A stretch of 64,000 nucleotides of DNA from Sulfitobacter pontiacus (lineage in GTDB: Bacteria > Pseudomonadota > Alphaproteobacteria > Rhodobacterales > Rhodobacteraceae): contig NZ_CP160849.1 of the NCBI RefSeq assembly GCF_040790665.1, positions 1,885,501 to 1,949,500 on the forward strand. The letters run 5' to 3'. Below, in pieces: positions 27,678 through 35,734 of the stretch (the stretch's first letter is position 1; the number at the start of each line of letters is the position of its first letter). The position numbers and the translations under genes are program-made. Below the pieces are notes generated by a model that was not told the DNA's origin, did not search any database, and was given only the letters and a program-made list of their open reading frames with translations.

Positions 27678-29171
27678 ATGGTACGTGTAGAGCAATTTCT
27701 GGCGGATCAAGTGGCCGCACGCGGGGACGCGCCCGCGCTGAGCGACAGCACAGGGGTACGCTGGACGTACAAGATGTTCGACAAGGCAAGCGATGACATC
27801 GCGCAGGCGCTCAAGGATGCCGGTGTGCAGCCCAACGACCGCGTGCTGATGCTGTCGGAAAACTGTGCCGCCGCCGTGGCTACTGTGTTTGGCACGTGGA
27901 AAGCCGGCGCAGTCATCATCCCCGTCAACGCACGCCAAAGCGCGGGCGAAATCCAGCGGATCATTGACCACGCGGCACCTGCTGCTGTGCTGATGACCTG
28001 CCACGCCTCACCCGATGCGACAGCCCATGCGGAACGGCTGGGTGCCGCAGAGATCACCGGTGCCTTCGGCGCGATGCATCTGGCCACCCCGATCGCCAGC
28101 AACCCTGATGGCGATTTGAGCGATGTGGCCGTGCTGCTGTATACGACCGGCACAACGGGCGACCCCAAGGGCGTCATGCTGACCCATGCCAACGTGCGCT
28201 TTGGCGGCAATGCCTCGGCGACGCTGCGGGGGATCAATGCGGGCGATGTCGTCTATGGCGTGTTGCCGCTGACCCATGTTTTCGGACTGTGTTCGGTTAT
28301 GACTGCATCCTGCTGCGCCGGTGCCGAAATCCGGCTGGAGGCGCGTTTCTCGGCTGAAAAGCTCTATACTGCGCTGACCACGGGGGTGAACTTCCTGTCG
28401 GCCGTGCCGCAGATGCACGCGCTGCTGATGCAATACACGAAAGAGCAGGGGCTGACGCAGCTCAACTCCAAAACGTTGCGCTATGTATCTTCGGGGGCGG
28501 CACCGCTGGACCCCACGTGGAAGCGCAAGGCCGAAGCCTTTTACGGCGTCGCGATCCAGAACGGCTATGGCATGACGGAATCCACCGCCGGTATCTCGGC
28601 CACCAGTAACCCGCTGGGATCGCCCGATATCTCGGTCGGTCCGTCCTTGCCCGGTGTCGAGACCAAGATTGATGATACCGTCGAAGGCGGCAGCAATGGC
28701 AAGGGCGAGGTCCTGACCCGTGGGGCCCACGTCATGAAGGGCTACTACAAGAACCCCGAGGAAACCGCCAAAGTCCTCGGCCAGGATGGCTGGCTGCGCA
28801 CCGGCGATCTGGGGACGTTCGACGAACACGGTCACCTGCATATTCTGGGCCGCTCGAAAGAGTTGATCATCCACGGCGGGTTCAACGTCTACCCGCCCGA
28901 GGTAGAGGCCGCGATCAACGATCACCCGCAGGTCATTCAGGCCGCCGTGGTGGGCCGGTCCACCGGCAATGACGAAGAGGTGCTGGCCTTCGTCCAGATC
29001 GCCGAGGGCGATACGCTGGACCCGCAAGACCTGAAGGCCTTCGTTACGGAACGGCTGACTGGCTATAAACGCCCCAGCCAGTTTATCATCGGAACGGCCC
29101 TGCCTGCAGCGCCCACGGGCAAGATCCTCAAGCACAAGCTGATCGAGACGTTCAAGGATCAGCTGGCCTGA
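27678..29171 (+). CDS. Acyl-CoA synthetase (AMP-forming) of the TRAP/beta-oxidation operon
   Basis: 497-residue adenylate-forming enzyme. The ATP loop LLYTTGTTGDPKGVML lies near residue 155, the A5 region QNGYGMTEST near residue 293, the A7-A8 hinge TGDLGTFDEHGHLHILGRSKE near residue 375, and the A10 lysine in PTGKILK near residue 480. The ATG at 27678 follows GGGGAGG, so the longer reading from 27612 is rejected. It should load the acid imported by the TRAP transporter onto CoA, feeding the dehydrogenases encoded upstream. It is the last gene before a strong bidirectional terminator. Confidence 0.88.
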   Translation: MVRVEQFLADQVAARGDAPALSDSTGVRWTYKMFDKASDDIAQALKDAGVQPNDRVLMLSENCAAAVATVFGTWKAGAVIIPVNARQSAGEIQRIIDHAAPAAVLMTCHASPDATAHAERLGAAEITGAFGAMHLATPIASNPDGDLSDVAVLLYTTGTTGDPKGVMLTHANVRFGGNASATLRGINAGDVVYGVLPLTHVFGLCSVMTASCCAGAEIRLEARFSAEKLYTALTTGVNFLSAVPQMHALLMQYTKEQGLTQLNSKTLRYVSSGAAPLDPTWKRKAEAFYGVAIQNGYGMTESTAGISATSNPLGSPDISVGPSLPGVETKIDDTVEGGSNGKGEVLTRGAHVMKGYYKNPEETAKVLGQDGWLRTGDLGTFDEHGHLHILGRSKELIIHGGFNVYPPEVEAAINDHPQVIQAAVVGRSTGNDEEVLAFVQIAEGDTLDPQDLKAFVTERLTGYKRPSQFIIGTALPAAPTGKILKHKLIETFKDQLA

Positions 29172-29205
29172 ATGGCTTCTGATTGTTCGCTTTGAGATGT
29201 TCAGG

Positions 29206-29243
29206 AAAAAGGCCGGTCCCCCGTGGTGGGGGCCGGCCTTTTC
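29206..29243. terminator. Bidirectional terminator between the CoA ligase and rpe
   Basis: A long stem AAAAAGGCCGG-T-CCCCC with GGGGG-CCGGCCTTTT and a short GTGGT loop. The A and T runs on the two sides fit termination of both convergent genes. Confidence 0.85.
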
Positions 29244-29269
29244 CTTTGTCGCTGGTGTGCGGCTGGCGC

Positions 29270-29959
29270 TTAGACGTAGACGTCTTCGGCCGCAGCGCGG
29301 ATAGCGCGGATGTTTTCGCCGTAGGGGGCAGGGTTGCTGACCGACCCGCCACGGAACACGGCGGAGCCTGCGACCAGCACATCAGCCCCCGCCTGCGCCA
29401 CGCTGGAAGCGGTGTTGACGTCCACACCTCCGTCAATTTCGATATGCACCGGACGGTCACCAATCATCGCGCGCAGGGTGCGGATCTTGTCGCTCATGTC
29501 GATGAACTTCTGCCCGCCGAAACCGGGGTTCACGGTCATCACACAGACCAGATCGGCAACGTCCAGCAGATGCTCTACCGCTGCGGCAGGCGTGCCGGGG
29601 TTCAGCGCGACACCGGCCTTGGCACCGGCACCGCGGATCGCTTGCAGCGTGCGGTGGATGTGGGGGCCTGCTTCGACATGGGCAGTGATCACATCGGCAC
29701 CGGCTTTGGCGAAGGCATCAATGTAGGGATCAACGGGTGCGATCATCAGATGCACGTCCATCACGCCCTTGATATGGGGGCGGATCGCGGCGCAGGTGGT
29801 TGGGCCAAAGCTGATGTTCGGGACGAAATGCCCGTCCATTACGTCGACATGTACCCAGTCCGCGCCCTGTGCTTCGATGGCTTCGCACTCTGCCCCGAAA
29901 TTGGCAAAGTCGGCAGCAAGGATGGAGGGGGCGATTTTGATCGAACGGTCGAAGGTCAT
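29270..29959 (-). CDS. rpe: Ribulose-phosphate 3-epimerase
   Basis: 229-residue TIM-barrel enzyme that interconverts ribulose 5-phosphate and xylulose 5-phosphate in the pentose-phosphate pathway. The signature segments are APSILAADFANFG near residue 10, VHVDVMDGHFVPNISFGP near residue 36 (catalytic Asp and metal His), VMTVNPGFGGQKFI near residue 141, and EIDGGVDVNTA near residue 176. The ATG at 29959 is chosen because the family begins just before APSILAAD; a longer reading adds 64 unlike residues. It appears to be a single-gene unit ending at the shared terminator. Confidence 0.96.
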   Translation of the reverse strand: MTFDRSIKIAPSILAADFANFGAECEAIEAQGADWVHVDVMDGHFVPNISFGPTTCAAIRPHIKGVMDVHLMIAPVDPYIDAFAKAGADVITAHVEAGPHIHRTLQAIRGAGAKAGVALNPGTPAAAVEHLLDVADLVCVMTVNPGFGGQKFIDMSDKIRTLRAMIGDRPVHIEIDGGVDVNTASSVAQAGADVLVAGSAVFRGGSVSNPAPYGENIRAIRAAAEDVYV

Positions 29960-30056
29960 GGGATCGGGCCTTTTGTGAAAGGGAGGGGGCTGATGCAGCG
30001 GTGACGCCCATATAGGCAATGTCGCGCGCGCTGGCAATCTGGGGAGCCGTCGGCGA

Positions 30057-30076
30057 GGATTTAAGGCCATTTGGAA
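30057..30076. repeat. Short dispersed intergenic repeat, copy 2
   Basis: GGATTTAAGGCCATTTGGAA, matching 11452-11470 apart from one insertion and changes in the middle. It lies upstream of rpe in the divergent gap and is not next to an equally strong hairpin. Confidence 0.4.
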
Positions 30077-30144
30077 GCGGGCGAGGCTGGGTGCCAAAGG
30101 CCGTGACGCTTCGTTCTTGCGGGTGGTTTTCGGGGGGCGTGCGC

Positions 30145-30174
30145 TTGACACTACGTCATGCCACGACCCATTGT
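30145..30174 (+). promoter_or_regulatory. Candidate promoter of the NitT/TauT-type ABC operon
   Basis: A perfect TTGACA (30145-30150) with CATTGT 18 bases later (30169-30174), 27 bases before the ATG at 30201. The -10 element is weak, as is usual in this group. Confidence 0.4.
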
Positions 30175-30200
30175 GCGCGCAAATTCAAGGGGAGGATATC

Positions 30201-31220
30201 ATGACCACATTCAACCGCCGCCAGACATTGGCGACCATGGGGGCCGCTGCCGCGGTCGGGCTTGCTGCACCGGCTGTTGCGCAGGGCAAAAAGATCACTC
30301 TGGGCGCGCTGCGCTTTACCAGCCATTCCGGCACATTCGTGGCCTATCAGCGCGAGTATTTCAAGCAGGCCGGTCTGGATGTCGAGCTCAAGTTCTTTCA
30401 GGCCGCGCAGCCGATGGCCGTGGCGATTGCCAGCGGGGATGTCGACTATGCCGTGACCGCGATCTCGGGCGGGCTGGTGTCGCTGGCGGATAAGGGTGCG
30501 ATCAAGGTGATCGGCGGTGCTTTGTCTGAAGAGAAGGGCATTGACGGGCAGAAGTTTCTGGCCTCGGACGCGGCCTATCAGGCGGGTGTGACCGCGCCTG
30601 CGATGCTGGACGGGAAGAGCTTTGGCATGACCACGGCGGGATCGTCGTTCCATTATATGGGGTCAAAGATGGCGCAGGCCGAGGGGATCGAGCTGTCGTT
30701 CAAGCCGTTGCAGAAGGTGGGTGCCATCATCGGCGCGCTGAAGACCGGCCAGATTGATGGCTGGTCCATCGTGCCCCATATCGCCAAGCCACTGGCGGGC
30801 TCGGGTGCCGTGCATATCATCGGGAACGTCTCTGATTATCTGCCCGACTATCAGGTCACCACGGTCTTTACCTCGACCAAGAACGCGAGTGAGGAAAAGC
30901 AGCAGACGCAGGATTACCTTGCGGCCTATGCCAAGGGGGTGGCCGACTACAACGCCGCGATGATCGAACAGACCGCCGGTGCGGAAGGCGTGGCCGAGAT
31001 GGTCAAGCTGATCCACAACTACGTCTACACGGACAAGACGCTAGAGGCCGCGACGCCGGGGATTGTCAACGGCACCATGCGTCTGAACGAGGGGGCCGCG
31101 TTGAACGTCGCCTCTGTGCGTGACCAGCTGAGCTGGTTCCAGTCCGAGGGGCTTGTAGATGCGGATATCACGCTTGAGACGTTGATCGACACTTCATTCG
31201 TCGACACCATCGGCGCCTGA
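30201..31220 (+). CDS. ABC transporter substrate-binding protein, NitT/TauT family
   Basis: 339-residue periplasmic binding protein. It starts with a twin-arginine-like signal (NRRQTLATMGAAAAVGLAAPAVAQ), cleaved after about residue 27. The SsuA/TauA-like fold is seen in FVAYQREYFKQAGLDVELKFF near residue 46 and VAIASGDVDYAVTAISGG near residue 75. The ATG at 30201 follows GGGGAGG. The ATPase and permease genes follow directly. Members import nitrate, taurine, aliphatic sulfonates, pyrimidine precursors or other small compounds. The closeness to the sox genes is suggestive for an organosulfur compound but does not prove it. Confidence 0.85.
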   Translation: MTTFNRRQTLATMGAAAAVGLAAPAVAQGKKITLGALRFTSHSGTFVAYQREYFKQAGLDVELKFFQAAQPMAVAIASGDVDYAVTAISGGLVSLADKGAIKVIGGALSEEKGIDGQKFLASDAAYQAGVTAPAMLDGKSFGMTTAGSSFHYMGSKMAQAEGIELSFKPLQKVGAIIGALKTGQIDGWSIVPHIAKPLAGSGAVHIIGNVSDYLPDYQVTTVFTSTKNASEEKQQTQDYLAAYAKGVADYNAAMIEQTAGAEGVAEMVKLIHNYVYTDKTLEAATPGIVNGTMRLNEGAALNVASVRDQLSWFQSEGLVDADITLETLIDTSFVDTIGA

Positions 31221-31289
31221 TCGCGCCATCTATACCAACGACAGGTCGGGCAGGCTTTGCCCGGCCTTTGATATTTCAGGACGTTTCTC

Positions 31290-32057
31290 ATGGATCTTAG
31301 GTTAGCGGGGGTCAGCCATACCTATGGCGAGACCGAAGTGCTGCGCGATATCAACCTTGATATTCCGTCAGGGCAGATTGTCTGCATCGTCGGGCCTTCG
31401 GGCTGTGGCAAGTCGACCCTGCTGCGGATGCTGGGCGGGCTGGAGCAGCCGACTTCGGGTCAGGTGTTGCAACTGGGCACGCCCCCAGCCGGCTGTCTGA
31501 ATCCGCTCACCTACGTATTTCAGGACTTCGCCTTGCTGCCCTGGCGCAGCGTGCGCGGCAATGTGGCGCTGGTGCTGGAGGATCACGGTCTGGACGCCGC
31601 CGCGCGGGCGCGGATCATCGACGATGTGCTGGCGCGTACCAAACTGACCGAGTTTGCCGATGCCCTGCCCAAGCAGCTTTCGGGCGGGATGAAACAACGG
31701 GTCGCCATCGCGCGCGCCCTGGCGGTGAACCCCGCGGTGATGTTGATGGACGAACCGCTGAGCGCCCTCGACAGCCAGACGCGCGAGCTGTTGATGGACG
31801 ATCTGATCAGCCTGTGGACACGCCAGCCCTTTACCGCCGTCTATGTCACGCACAATCTGGCAGAGGCCGTGCGGCTGGGGCACCGGATCGTGGTTCTATC
31901 TCGCCGCCCCGGGCAGATCCGCGAAGTGGTCGAGCTGACCACCCCGCTGGCAGAGCGCGCCTATGGCGATGCCGCACTTGAGGCGCAACAACAACATTTG
32001 TGGGGGTTGATGCGCGAAGAAGCCGCCGCCGCCGATGCGGAGTTGATCCATGTCTGA
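31290..32057 (+). CDS. ABC transporter ATP-binding protein, SsuB/TauB-like
   Basis: 255-residue ATPase with Walker A GPSGCGKSTLLRM near residue 36, Q-loop VFQDFALLPWRS near residue 76, signature LSGGMKQRVAIARAL near residue 130, Walker B VMLMDEPLSALD near residue 151, and the switch His in THNLAEAV near residue 188. It belongs to the NitT/TauT-type importer formed with the adjacent binding protein and permease. It starts after AGGA, and its stop overlaps the permease gene by 8 nt. Confidence 0.92.
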   Translation: MDLRLAGVSHTYGETEVLRDINLDIPSGQIVCIVGPSGCGKSTLLRMLGGLEQPTSGQVLQLGTPPAGCLNPLTYVFQDFALLPWRSVRGNVALVLEDHGLDAAARARIIDDVLARTKLTEFADALPKQLSGGMKQRVAIARALAVNPAVMLMDEPLSALDSQTRELLMDDLISLWTRQPFTAVYVTHNLAEAVRLGHRIVVLSRRPGQIREVVELTTPLAERAYGDAALEAQQQHLWGLMREEAAAADAELIHV

Positions 32058-32856
32058 TACAGCACATACAAACAGCCGCCCCGTCGCCTTTCGCGGCGGC
32101 GGTTTTGCCCCCAAGCAACGGCGGGGCATGGGGGTCTTGGTCTTTGTCCTGCTGATCCTGCTGGCCGAATGGGGCACGCGCAGCGGCTTTATCTCTAACC
32201 TGACATTGCCGCGCCCCTCGGATGTGGCGATGACCTTTGTCGAGCTGTGGCAATCGGGGATGCTGTTCAAACACCTGGCCCCCTCGCTCAGCCGCTTGGC
32301 TGTGGGGGCGACGCTTGGGGCCCTGGTTGGTGTCGGCGTCGGGGTGATGATCGGGCTGTTCAGCTATGTGCGTGCCGGGCTGGTGCCCTTGGTTGCGGCG
32401 CTGTTCCCGATCCCCAAGATCGCGCTTTTGCCGTTGTTTGTGATCTGGTTCGGCATTGACGAGGGCAGTAAATACGCGCTGATCGCCTTTGGGACATTCA
32501 CGCCGACGGTCGTGGCGACCTATGCTGCGGTGGACAATGTGGACCGCGGATTGATCCGCATGGGGCAGAGCTTTGGTCTGTCGTGGTGGTCGATCGTGCG
32601 CAAGATCGTACTGCCGGGGGCGATGCCGGGCATCCTGTCGGGGCTGCGCATCTCTTTGGCGATTGCGATCATCCTGTTGGTGGCTGCTGAAATGCTGGGC
32701 GCGGAATATGGCATCGGGGCGTATATCCTTGAGGCCGGCAGTCTTTATGATCTTGAACGTCTGTTTGCGGGTGTCGTGATCCTGTCGGTGTTGGGGGTTT
32801 GCGTGAGCGCCGTGATTGCCGCCATCGAAACCCGCGTGCTGCGCTGGCGGGTCTGA
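32050..32856 (+). CDS. ABC transporter permease, SsuC/TauC-like
   Basis: 268-residue inner-membrane permease with about six spans. The NitT/TauT signature is visible in FPIPKIALLPLFVIWFGIDEG near residue 120, and the ATPase-contacting EAA loop in GQSFGLSWWSIVRKIVLPGAMPGI near residue 175. It starts 8 nt inside the ATPase gene and completes the three-gene importer. A short spacer with no strong terminator separates it from the DUF2945 gene, so read-through is possible. Confidence 0.9.
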   Translation: MSDTAHTNSRPVAFRGGGFAPKQRRGMGVLVFVLLILLAEWGTRSGFISNLTLPRPSDVAMTFVELWQSGMLFKHLAPSLSRLAVGATLGALVGVGVGVMIGLFSYVRAGLVPLVAALFPIPKIALLPLFVIWFGIDEGSKYALIAFGTFTPTVVATYAAVDNVDRGLIRMGQSFGLSWWSIVRKIVLPGAMPGILSGLRISLAIAIILLVAAEMLGAEYGIGAYILEAGSLYDLERLFAGVVILSVLGVCVSAVIAAIETRVLRWRV

Positions 32857-32923
32857 CCGGAGGGAACCCGTTTCGGGCATAGGTCGTTATTCTTTCACAC
32901 CAAACAGTGCAGAGGGGACGACG

Positions 32924-33139
32924 ATGTCAGGGATATCCAAGGGCACCAAGGTCAAATGGGACTGGGGGCAGGGCACTGCCAGTGGCAAGGTGACAGAACG
33001 CTTTACCAAAAGTGTGACCCGTACGTTGAAAGGGTCCGAGGTCACGCGCAACGGGTCCGATGATGATCCGGCACTGCTGATCGAGCAAGACGACGGGGAT
33101 GAGGTGCTCAAGCTGTCGTCGGAAGTCGAGCCCGCCTGA
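32924..33139 (+). CDS. DUF2945 / hypervirulence-associated TUDOR-domain small protein
   Basis: 71-residue protein recognised by KGTKVKWDWGQGTASGKV at residues 6-23 and by NGSDDDPALLIEQDDGDEVLKL at the end. This is the pattern of DUF2945, a one-domain beta-barrel related to TUDOR domains. Its function is not established; small basic-acidic barrel proteins like this are often found beside DNA-binding proteins. It lies 3 nt upstream of topoisomerase IB, so the two are probably co-translated. The ATG at 32924 is the first start that fits the family; no strong Shine-Dalgarno is seen (GAGGGG, 10 bases upstream). Confidence 0.8.
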   Translation: MSGISKGTKVKWDWGQGTASGKVTERFTKSVTRTLKGSEVTRNGSDDDPALLIEQDDGDEVLKLSSEVEPA

Positions 33140-33142
33140 CAA

Positions 33143-34108
33143 ATGGGCGGCGCGGGGCTGACCTACTATGGCGATGACCGCCCCGGCATTTCGCGTCAGC
33201 GACGCGGGCGCGGGTTTACCTATAAGGCACCGGACGGCACTACCATCGCCCGCGGAGAAGAGCGCGCGCGGCTGGAAGCGATGGCGGTGCCGCCCGCCTA
33301 TGAAGACGTGTGGATGACGCCTTTGGTGAACGGGCATTTGCTGGCCACGGGGCGCGACACCCGTAATCGCAAACAATATCGCTATCACGAAAAATGGTCA
33401 GAGGCGCAGGCAGAGACGAAATTCGCGAGCCTGGTGGATTTTGCGCATGCTTTGCCGCGCCTGCGCCGCTTTGTCGCCCGCGATCTGGATCAGCAGGCAG
33501 GGGAGCGCAGCTTTGCCTTGGCCAGCGCCGTCACGCTGATCGACCGCGCGTCGCTGCGGGTGGGTAATCCGGACTACACGCGCGAGAATGGCAGCTATGG
33601 CACGCTGACCCTGCGGTCGAAACACGTAAAGCTCGACGGGAATGTGATCCGGCTGCGCTATACGGCCAAAGGCGGCAAGAAGGTGCGGCGGCAGATCAAT
33701 GACCGGACGCTGGCCAAAACGCTGGAGAAAATTAACGACCTGCCGGGGGCGGAGCTGCTGACATGGGCCGATGCGCAGGGCGAGGTGCATCAGTTGAACT
33801 CAGCCGGATTGAACGCCTATATCGCCGAAGCATCGGGGTGCGACGACTTTACCGCCAAGACGTTCCGCACATGGGCGGGCACCGTTGCCGCCTTCGAGGC
33901 CGCCGAGAAGGGGCGGGCCACCATCAAGCAATTGGCCGAAGCCGCCGCCGCACAGCTAAGCAATACGCCGACCGTGGCGCGCAACAGCTATATCCATCCG
34001 GCGGTGATTGATCTGGCGGGCGAAGCGCCGCCCGAGATCAAGGTCGGGCGCAAGACCGGGCTATTCGCCTCGGAAGCGCGGCTGCTGACGTATCTGGAAC
34101 AGGTCTGA
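33143..34108 (+). CDS. DNA topoisomerase IB (short bacterial type)
   Basis: 321-residue poxvirus-like topoisomerase that relaxes supercoils of either sign without ATP. The N-terminal domain has PPAYEDVWMTP near residue 50. The catalytic domain shows ALASAVTLIDRASLRVGN near residue 125 (first active-site Arg), the conserved Lys region LRYTAKGGKKVR near residue 172, KTFRTWAGT near residue 240 (Arg), and the nucleophilic Tyr in ARNSYIHPAV near residue 285. It ends seven bases before the convergent soxR stop. The family is sporadic in bacteria and common in Rhodobacterales. Confidence 0.93.
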   Translation: MGGAGLTYYGDDRPGISRQRRGRGFTYKAPDGTTIARGEERARLEAMAVPPAYEDVWMTPLVNGHLLATGRDTRNRKQYRYHEKWSEAQAETKFASLVDFAHALPRLRRFVARDLDQQAGERSFALASAVTLIDRASLRVGNPDYTRENGSYGTLTLRSKHVKLDGNVIRLRYTAKGGKKVRRQINDRTLAKTLEKINDLPGAELLTWADAQGEVHQLNSAGLNAYIAEASGCDDFTAKTFRTWAGTVAAFEAAEKGRATIKQLAEAAAAQLSNTPTVARNSYIHPAVIDLAGEAPPEIKVGRKTGLFASEARLLTYLEQV

Positions 34109-34115
34109 GCCGCGT

Positions 34116-34460
34116 TTACGCGTCGCTGTCCGGTGTGCAGAACATATCATAGACGACTTCCATGATCTTTTGCGGACGGTCATCGGCCAGCCTGTAAAAG
34201 ATCGTTTTGCCGTCGCGGCGTGGCGTTACCAGCCCTTCTAGCCGCAAGCGTGACAGCTGTTGGGATACCGCCGCCTGACGGGCGGACAGCAGCTCTTCCA
34301 GCTCGGTGACGGATTTTTCGCCTGCAGAGAGGTGACACAGGATCATCAACCGCCCCTCATGGCTGATCGCCTTGAGGAAGTTAGAGGCACGTGCGGCGTT
34401 TTCGGCCATACGGTCCCGATCGGCTTGGCTCATTTCTGTGTCGGAACCGGGGTTACCCAC
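34116..34460 (-). CDS. soxR: ArsR-family sulfur-oxidation repressor SoxR with a two-cysteine persulfide sensor
   Basis: 114-residue winged-helix repressor. The DNA-reading helix is around LLSARQAAVSQQLSRLRLEG (residues about 57-76). Two cysteines, Cys42 (MILCHL) and Cys108 (MFCTP), lie 66 residues apart, as in SqrR, BigR and YgaV, where they form a tetrasulfide with persulfides and release DNA. The GTG at 34460 is preferred because AAGGA precedes it; ATG at 34433 would remove nine residues but keep both Cys. Proteins of this name in other sox clusters repress sox transcription from the soxS-soxV and soxW-soxX gaps. Confidence 0.88.
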   Translation of the reverse strand: MGNPGSDTEMSQADRDRMAENAARASNFLKAISHEGRLMILCHLSAGEKSVTELEELLSARQAAVSQQLSRLRLEGLVTPRRDGKTIFYRLADDRPQKIMEVVYDMFCTPDSDA

Positions 34461-34517
34461 TGGTTAACATCCTTGGCTGAATAAAGGGGGATTGGCGTGC
34501 GCATATCGCAAGGGGCG

Positions 34518-34904
34518 CTAGCTTTTGGCGGGGTCTGGCATCAATTTGGCGTCGGATAGCATTTTTTCCAGAACGCCCCAAAAGAAATCTTCGCCCGGGT
34601 AGCCTTCGATGCGCGACACCTCATGGCCGTCGACCATCAACACGAACGTCGGCGTGTAATGCAGGCCGCGGGCAAAGTGCAGATCGGCGGGTTTGTCATC
34701 GTTGATATCAACGCGGCGCAGCGGGGCTGCCTTGCCCGCTTGGGTCTTGGGATAGATCGGGGCGATCTGGTCATCCCAACGGGCACACCATACGCAGCCC
34801 TGTTCCTCGACCATGATCAGCGCGGTCTGGGCCGCTGCGATCACAGGGGAAACCGCAAGGCCTGCGGCCACCAAGAGAGACAAGAAAGCAGTGCGCAACC
34901 GCAT
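34518..34904 (-). CDS. soxS: Periplasmic thioredoxin-like protein SoxS
   Basis: 128-residue thioredoxin-fold protein with a Sec signal (residues 1-25, ending VIAAAQ) and the redox motif Cys37-Val-Trp-Cys40 within EEQGCVWCARWDD. In Paracoccus, SoxS reactivates the sulfur carrier SoxYZ by reducing wrongly oxidised forms. The ATG at 34904 starts the signal peptide; an in-frame start 66 bases upstream lies in the promoter region and is rejected. It is transcribed away from soxV and just before soxR, giving the usual soxS-soxR pair. Confidence 0.88.
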   Translation of the reverse strand: MRLRTAFLSLLVAAGLAVSPVIAAAQTALIMVEEQGCVWCARWDDQIAPIYPKTQAGKAAPLRRVDINDDKPADLHFARGLHYTPTFVLMVDGHEVSRIEGYPGEDFFWGVLEKMLSDAKLMPDPAKS

Positions 34905-34975
34905 AGGGAATTCACCTGTTGATTTCAAAATACTTAATGTGAATATGTGAATGGCACAAGATAAAGGCAACCTGC
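34905..34975. promoter_or_regulatory. soxS-soxV divergent promoter region
   Basis: A 71-bp AT-rich gap between divergent genes. It holds an imperfect palindrome TTCAAAATAC-TTAATGTGAA (34924-34943) and a GTGAAT half-site repeated at 34939-34944 and 34947-34952. In other sox clusters SoxR binds here. The exact ATTC-N8-GAAT motif found in front of soxX is absent, so any site here is degenerate. Confidence 0.5.
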
Positions 34976-35716
34976 ATGCTTGAAATCACCTTTCTGGGCG
35001 CGGCGTTTGCCGGGCTTTTGTCCTTTTTGTCGCCCTGCATCCTGCCGATCGTGCCCTTTTATCTGAGCTATCTGGCGGGCGTCGGCATGAACCAGATCAC
35101 GTCGGACGGGCCGGTGGATGCCGCCGTGCGCCGGCGCGCGGTGATCGCGGCGCTGTTCTTTGCGGCGGGGGTGATCACGATCTTTGTCGGGCTGGGGGCG
35201 GTGGCCACGACCTTTGGCCAGATCGTGCGAGACTATTTTGATATTTTGCGATGGGTCGCTGCGGCTGTTATCATTGCGATGGGGCTGCATTTTTTGGGCG
35301 TGATCCGTATCGGGTTTCTATATCGCCAGTTTCGTGCGGATGCGGGGAACACGACGGCAACCAGTTTTCTGGGGGCCTATGTGATCGGGCTGGCCTTTGC
35401 CTTTGGTTGGACCCCTTGCGTCGGGCCGGTGCTTGCGGCGATCCTGTTCACCGCCGCGGGGGCCGAGACGGCGGGCTCGGGCGCGCTGTTGCTGCTGACC
35501 TACGGCGTGGGCATGACCGCGCCTTTCGTACTGGCGGCGCTGTTCATCGGGCCGTTCATGCGCTGGATGGCGGGGTTCCGGCAACATCTGGGCACGGTAG
35601 AAAAGGCGATGGGGGTTCTGCTGATTGTCTTTGGCCTGCTGATCGCCACCAACTCGATCAACTATATTGCGCAGTGGATGCTTGAAACCTTCCCTGTTTT
35701 CAGCGCCATTGGCTAA
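34976..35716 (+). CDS. soxV: CcdA/DsbD-like membrane electron carrier SoxV
   Basis: 246-residue inner-membrane protein with six spans. It carries the two CcdA cysteines: Cys21 in FLSPCILPIVPFY and Cys148 in GWTPCVGPVLAA. They pass electrons from cytoplasmic thioredoxin to the periplasm. In sox systems SoxV supplies reductant to SoxW and onward to SoxYZ. It begins the plus-strand sox cluster and is followed 18 nt later by soxW. No clear Shine-Dalgarno precedes the ATG. Confidence 0.92.
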   Translation: MLEITFLGAAFAGLLSFLSPCILPIVPFYLSYLAGVGMNQITSDGPVDAAVRRRAVIAALFFAAGVITIFVGLGAVATTFGQIVRDYFDILRWVAAAVIIAMGLHFLGVIRIGFLYRQFRADAGNTTATSFLGAYVIGLAFAFGWTPCVGPVLAAILFTAAGAETAGSGALLLLTYGVGMTAPFVLAALFIGPFMRWMAGFRQHLGTVEKAMGVLLIVFGLLIATNSINYIAQWMLETFPVFSAIG

Positions 35717-35734
35717 CAACCGGAGGGACTTTTG

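Noticed and set aside
30201-32856. Naming the ABC importer ssuABC or tauABC
   Set aside because: No sulfonate monooxygenase, taurine dioxygenase or flavin reductase gene is adjacent, and the binding protein's ligand residues cannot be assigned by eye.
34907-34925. AATTCACCTGTTGATTT as a SoxR operator in the soxS-soxV gap
   Set aside because: The half-sites do not match ATTC-N8-GAAT: the right half reads ATTT. A better but still imperfect palindrome lies a few bases to the right.
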